From an uncultured Gammaproteobacteria bacterium (lineage in GTDB: Bacteria; Pseudomonadota; Gammaproteobacteria; Arenicellales; Poriferihabitantaceae), in assembly GCA_938021685.1 (NCBI GenBank), contig CALIFM010000007.1, forward strand, positions 1 to 8,637: DNA of 8,637 nucleotides, written 5' to 3'. Within the stretch, counting starts at the first letter, position 1, and the number at the start of each line of letters is the position of its first letter. A program made the translations under genes and the position numbers. Below, piece after piece: positions 6,549-8,637 of the stretch. The notes below the pieces were generated by a model. The model was given only the letters and a program-made list of their open reading frames with translations, had not been told where the DNA came from and made no database searches.

Positions 6549-6941
6549 ATGTTTGATCCGATTTCAATTCCATTTGATAGTGTGATGCTATTTAATGTTG
6601 CTAAGCTAAAAGAAGGGGTCTCAATCGAAGACGTTGAGCTTACTCTGGGCGAGATGTGCAACGCGGTTAAAAATGCTTATGGTGATGATGACGGCGGCTT
6701 TCTTGCCGGCCAGGTGTTCAAGTTTTCTGGCTTTGTGTCCAGCGAAGGCTCCTTTACTGATGAGCCTGCGCGCGAGCAAGGCGACTTAGCGATCGTCACC
6801 TATTGGCAGTCTTTTGATCAGCATGAAAAGTCACATGCACACCATGCCTTTAAGGAAAAGTTCGACGAACTAGTTTCGTTTTGTGACGATGTTTATGAAG
6901 TTGGTTACGAGCTGCTATGGCAAGGCGAAGCTAGCCGTTAA
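6549..6941 (+). CDS. Small protein, possibly antibiotic-biosynthesis-monooxygenase-like (ABM fold)
   Basis: A 130-residue acidic, soluble protein without signal peptide or membrane segment. I cannot assign a function. The C-terminal half reads like the ABM/dimeric alpha-beta barrel group: a strand (LAIVTYW, 80-86), then Ser-x-x-x-His spacing (SFDQHEKSHAHHAFKEKF, 88-105), then a final strand GYELLWQG (119-126). Such proteins include small monooxygenases and IsdG-type haem-degrading enzymes, but also many with no known activity. The N-terminal strand SVMLFNVAKLKEG (11-23) also fits. An acidic, Gly-rich insertion GDDDGG at 45-50 is notable. A very good ribosome site AGGTGA lies at 6537-6542, six bases before the ATG. 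It is 60 bases after hda, could be read from the same promoter, and converges with tpm. Confidence 0.75.
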   Translation: MFDPISIPFDSVMLFNVAKLKEGVSIEDVELTLGEMCNAVKNAYGDDDGGFLAGQVFKFSGFVSSEGSFTDEPAREQGDLAIVTYWQSFDQHEKSHAHHAFKEKFDELVSFCDDVYEVGYELLWQGEASR

Positions 6942-6954
6942 GATTGGGCTAGCT
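6929..6954. terminator. Stem-loop shared by two convergent gene ends, possible bidirectional terminator
   Basis: AGCTAGCC (6929-6936) and GGCTAGCT (6947-6954) form a perfect 8-bp stem with a 10-base loop. The TAA of the ABM-like gene (6939-6941) is in the loop, and the TAG of tpm (6951-6949) is in one arm. No T run follows on either strand, so it is not a classical intrinsic terminator; 3'-end protection or a block to convergent transcription is possible. Confidence 0.45.
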
Positions 6955-7611
6955 AAAACTAATAGCGTAGGCTTCTTCGTGCAGCCGTTGCATGCCTTTG
7001 TCACGAAAATGTGCGTGTGCGTCTAGAACATCTTTGCGTTGTAGCTTTAGAGCCGCTTGTCCAGTAAATAATGTGTACACTTGTGCCGATGCGATGCTAA
7101 ACGGTGGGCCTGCTTTTTGCTCTTGCGGGTAATCTAAACAAATCAGTAAACCACTGCACGGCTTGGGCAGCATTGCTTCTAGATGGTCAATATATTGCAC
7201 CTGCATCTCAGGTGGCAAGGCAATGAGGGCCGCGCGGTCATAAATGGCGTGACAGCCCATTAAGTCATCTGTGGAGAGATCAAAAAAGTCGCCTTGCAAC
7301 AGGGTGATACTATCGTGCTGCCATACTGTGAACTTCCCTTGCTTGACTTTTTTCGGACTTAGCCCATTTTCGCTGAAAAAATCACGGATCGCTATTTCAC
7401 TTAGCTCGATACCCAGCACCCTAAAACCTTGCGCTGCCAGCCAGATCAAGTCAGGACTTTTTCCGCATAAAGGCACAAACACGCTCGGGGCATCACTGTC
7501 GCTGTGCTTTACAAGCTGCGCAACATGCTGAATCAAATAAGGGTGCGGCTGCTTGATATGAAAACCAATCTGGTTGTTTTCCCAGCGCTCATGCCAAAAC
7601 TCGTGTTCCAA
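6949..7611 (-). CDS. tpm: Thiopurine S-methyltransferase (bacterial TPMT)
   Basis: Cytosolic SAM-dependent enzyme that methylates thiopurines; in Pseudomonas the homologue methylates selenium and tellurium compounds and can give tellurite resistance. The 220-residue protein has EFWHERWENNQIGFH at 4-18, SAM loop VPLCGKSPDLIWLA at 46-59, the acidic GIELSE at 67-72, LQGDFFDL at 105-112, IYDRAALIALP at 123-133 and GPPFS at 168-172, all typical of the family. The start is TTG (7611-7609): an in-frame TAG lies five codons upstream, and MEHEFWH aligns with the MQPEFWH start I recall for the Pseudomonas protein. An AGG about eight bases before it may serve as ribosome site. It stands alone between the kbp terminator and the convergent ABM-like gene. 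A 13-bp palindrome upstream may be an operator. Confidence 0.94.
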   Translation of the reverse strand: MEHEFWHERWENNQIGFHIKQPHPYLIQHVAQLVKHSDSDAPSVFVPLCGKSPDLIWLAAQGFRVLGIELSEIAIRDFFSENGLSPKKVKQGKFTVWQHDSITLLQGDFFDLSTDDLMGCHAIYDRAALIALPPEMQVQYIDHLEAMLPKPCSGLLICLDYPQEQKAGPPFSIASAQVYTLFTGQAALKLQRKDVLDAHAHFRDKGMQRLHEEAYAISFS

Positions 7612-7631
7612 TGTGCTTGCCTAGAGAAATA

Positions 7632-7644
7632 GAATCAATGATTC
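7632..7644. promoter_or_regulatory. 13-bp palindrome upstream of tpm
   Basis: GAATCA-A-TGATTC is a perfect inverted repeat with one central base, ending 20 bases before the TTG start of tpm and beyond the kbp terminator. Its size and place suit an operator for a small dimeric regulator, but I do not recognise the binding motif and no regulator gene is adjacent. Confidence 0.4.
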
Positions 7645-7654
7645 AGTTAGCTAA

Positions 7655-7687
7655 AATAGAAAAAGCGCTTCGAGCTTGAAGCGCTTT
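7655..7687 (-). terminator. Intrinsic terminator of kbp
   Basis: On the minus strand, AAAGCGCTTC and GAAGCGCTTT form a perfect 10-bp stem (7687-7678 with 7671-7662) around a 6-base loop. The second arm runs into T residues (TTTTT, then C, then TATTTT). It begins 22 bases after the kbp stop and should end kbp transcription before tpm, making tpm a separate unit. Confidence 0.88.
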
Positions 7688-7709
7688 AAATCCAGCTGGT
7701 TTATTAGCC

Positions 7710-8150
7710 TTATTTTGGGATGCGAATTTTCTGGCCAGGGAAGATCAAATCGGCATCTTTAATTACTTCTAAATTGGCGTCCACAATTTCAGTATATTTT
7801 GCGCCATTGCCTAAATGTTCAGCTGCAATCGCCCATAATGTGTCGCCCTTTTCGATGGTATAGAACTGGTCATCGCTTGGCGTTGCTGCCTGACCTTCTT
7901 CGACCGATAAACCTTCGGCTTTGACTTCGCTGATGCCTATCACATTGCCTGCCATCAAAATCGCCTTTTCAAACGCAGATTGATCCTTCGCTTCGCCCTT
8001 AACCGTTGCTACGCCGTCGTTCACTTCAACTTTCAGGTCTTTAACGCCTGGATTATCTTTTTCGATGTGATCTGAAATAGCCTCAGCTGGATCATCGTCC
8101 TTACCAAATAGTTTGTTACCAATAGAGGATGCAAAATCAAAAAAGCCCAT
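7710..8150 (-). CDS. kbp: Potassium-binding BON-LysM protein Kbp (YgaU family)
   Basis: Small soluble protein; the E. coli homologue binds K+ and supports growth under high potassium. The 146-residue length is near that of the E. coli protein (149). It begins MGFFDF, with no signal peptide, as in E. coli YgaU (MGLFNF). A BON domain covers about 20-82, with VEVNDGVATVKGEA at 41-54 and GNVIGISEVKAE at 68-79. A short linker leads to a LysM domain at about 96-145: FYTIEKGDTLWAIA at 96-109 and IFPGQKIRIP at 136-145. The ATG has AGGA seven bases upstream, a sigma70-like promoter stands at 8183-8211, and a strong terminator follows, so it is a single-gene unit downstream of topA. All expected parts are intact. 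Control by osmotic or ionic stress is plausible by homology but not visible in the sequence. Confidence 0.92.
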   Translation of the reverse strand: MGFFDFASSIGNKLFGKDDDPAEAISDHIEKDNPGVKDLKVEVNDGVATVKGEAKDQSAFEKAILMAGNVIGISEVKAEGLSVEEGQAATPSDDQFYTIEKGDTLWAIAAEHLGNGAKYTEIVDANLEVIKDADLIFPGQKIRIPK

Positions 8151-8182
8151 GTCGTATTCCTATTTAATTTGTTAATGTAATA

Positions 8183-8211
8183 AGTGTAGAAGATATGCAG
8201 ACTAAGTTCAA
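8183..8211 (-). promoter_or_regulatory. Sigma70-like promoter of kbp
   Basis: On the minus strand TTGAAC (8211-8206) is followed after exactly 17 bases by TACACT (8188-8183), four matches of six in each box. Transcription would start near 8175, leaving a leader of about 25 bases that carries the AGGA ribosome site. The -35 box overlaps one arm of an inverted repeat at 8200-8222. Confidence 0.6.
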
Positions 8212-8222
8212 TGTGCTTAGTC
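8200..8222. promoter_or_regulatory. Inverted repeat overlapping the -35 box of kbp
   Basis: GACTAAG (8200-8206) and CTTAGTC (8216-8222) are perfect 7-bp arms separated by nine bases. The dyad covers the proposed -35 element at 8206-8211, where a bound regulator could block or recruit RNA polymerase. It also lies 30 bases after the topA stop, but no T run follows on the minus strand, so a terminator role is less likely. Confidence 0.4.
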
Positions 8223-8251
8223 GCCAAGCCATGTTAGTGACAAGTTATATC

Positions 8252-8637
8252 TTAGGCGCTGGCTTTTTTCTTCTTGGTCGTTTTCTTCTTAGCCTTTTTC
8301 TTCGCGGTCTTTTTCTTGGTCGCCTTCTTTTTAGCGGTTTTCTTGGCCACCTTTTTCTTACCACCGCGCTTGGCTTTACGCTCTTCGGCTTCCACAATCA
8401 GTGCTTTGCAGTTATCTAAAGTTAAGCTGGTCGGTTCAACATCTTTGGGGATGCGTGCATTAACCGAACCATCAGTGATATAGGGACCATAGCGGCCTTT
8501 TAAGATTTGAATGCCGTCCTCTTCGAATACTTTAATAATGCGCTCGGCATCGGCTTTAATTTTCTCGGCAATCAACTCCAAAGCGCGGTCTAGTTGCACA
8601 TCATAAGGACTGTCGTCCTTGGGCAGAGAAACAAACT
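8252..8637 (-). CDS. topA: DNA topoisomerase I, C-terminal end (partial)
   Basis: Only the last 127 residues are in the window; the gene continues past the right edge, and the in-frame GTG at 8599 is an internal Val codon, not a start. TopA is a type IA enzyme that relaxes negative supercoils. The visible part matches the C-terminal repeat of Pseudomonas-type TopA: FVSLPKDDSPYDV, then LDRALELIAEKIKADAERII, then the conserved GRYGPYITDG and NARIPKD segment and SLTLDNCKALI. It ends with a 35-residue tail that is 21/35 lysine. The catalytic Tyr and Toprim domain would lie outside the window. The short C-terminus lacks the zinc-ribbon Cys clusters known from E. coli TopA, at least in the visible part. 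kbp follows on the same strand but has its own promoter. Confidence 0.92.
   Translation of the reverse strand, partial: FVSLPKDDSPYDVQLDRALELIAEKIKADAERIIKVFEEDGIQILKGRYGPYITDGSVNARIPKDVEPTSLTLDNCKALIVEAEERKAKRGGKKKVAKKTAKKKATKKKTAKKKAKKKTTKKKKASA
8255..8359 (-). repeat. topA: Lysine-rich low-complexity tail of TopA
   Basis: The last 35 codons encode runs of two to four Lys separated by Ala, Thr or Val pairs (KKTAKKKATKKKTAKKKAKK and similar), giving a degenerate short-period repeat in the DNA. Such histone-H1-like tails add nonspecific DNA binding and processivity in some TopA proteins. The length may vary between strains through slippage or unequal recombination. Confidence 0.85.

Noticed and set aside
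8195..8419. Plus-strand frame opposite the end of topA encoding a Phe/Leu-rich peptide resembling a membrane protein
   Set aside because: It is the reverse complement of the lysine codons of the TopA tail, which yields Phe/Leu codons; it has no ribosome site and no homology.
1..8637. Search for CRISPR, IS elements, phage genes, toxin-antitoxin or defence genes
   Set aside because: No regularly spaced repeats, transposase or integrase motifs, terminal inverted repeats or defence-type domains were seen; the window is mainly conserved chromosomal genes.

Overview
The window looks like chromosomal DNA of a gammaproteobacterium with moderate GC, probably aquatic and of the Pseudomonas/Oceanospirillales/Alteromonadales type. 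The evidence is the core genes: a TolC-family porin behind a Pcm-like methyltransferase, a purM-purN pair next to hda, a bacterial thiopurine methyltransferase (tpm), a Kbp/YgaU BON-LysM protein, and the C-terminal end of a TopA with a lysine-rich tail. The genus cannot be fixed from the sequence alone. I see no insertion sequence, phage gene, integrase, tRNA, rRNA or CRISPR array.

Layout. 1-304 is AT-rich and non-coding. 305-1126 (+) is a PAPS-dependent sulfotransferase, the one clearly accessory-looking gene, followed by a small terminator-like hairpin. 1216-3280 (+) holds a degenerate Pcm-like methyltransferase and then tolC, separated by a GC-rich hairpin. tolC converges with purN, with only 17 bp between them. 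3298-4924 (-) is the purM-purN operon with an 8-bp gene overlap. A divergent spacer of about 250 bp with several dyads separates purM from a (+) pair: a CDP-alcohol phosphatidyltransferase (5182-5739) and hda (5781-6488). After these comes a 130-residue protein that may be related to the antibiotic-biosynthesis-monooxygenase fold (6549-6941). It converges with tpm (7611-6949, -), and one 8-bp stem spans both stop codons. kbp (8150-7710, -) has a good sigma70-like promoter and a strong intrinsic terminator. topA enters from the right edge (8637-8252, -).

Functions. Most genes are housekeeping: de novo purine synthesis (steps 3 and 5), regulatory inactivation of DnaA by Hda with the beta clamp, phospholipid synthesis, outer-membrane export, and DNA supercoiling. 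tpm and the sulfotransferase suggest handling of small toxic or signalling compounds.

I did not find a convincing new multi-gene system. The points most worth a second look are the Pcm-like protein that has lost the usual isoaspartyl-methyltransferase active-site motifs, a 27-codon upstream ORF whose stop overlaps the likely start of the phosphatidyltransferase gene, and operator-like dyads in front of tpm and kbp.
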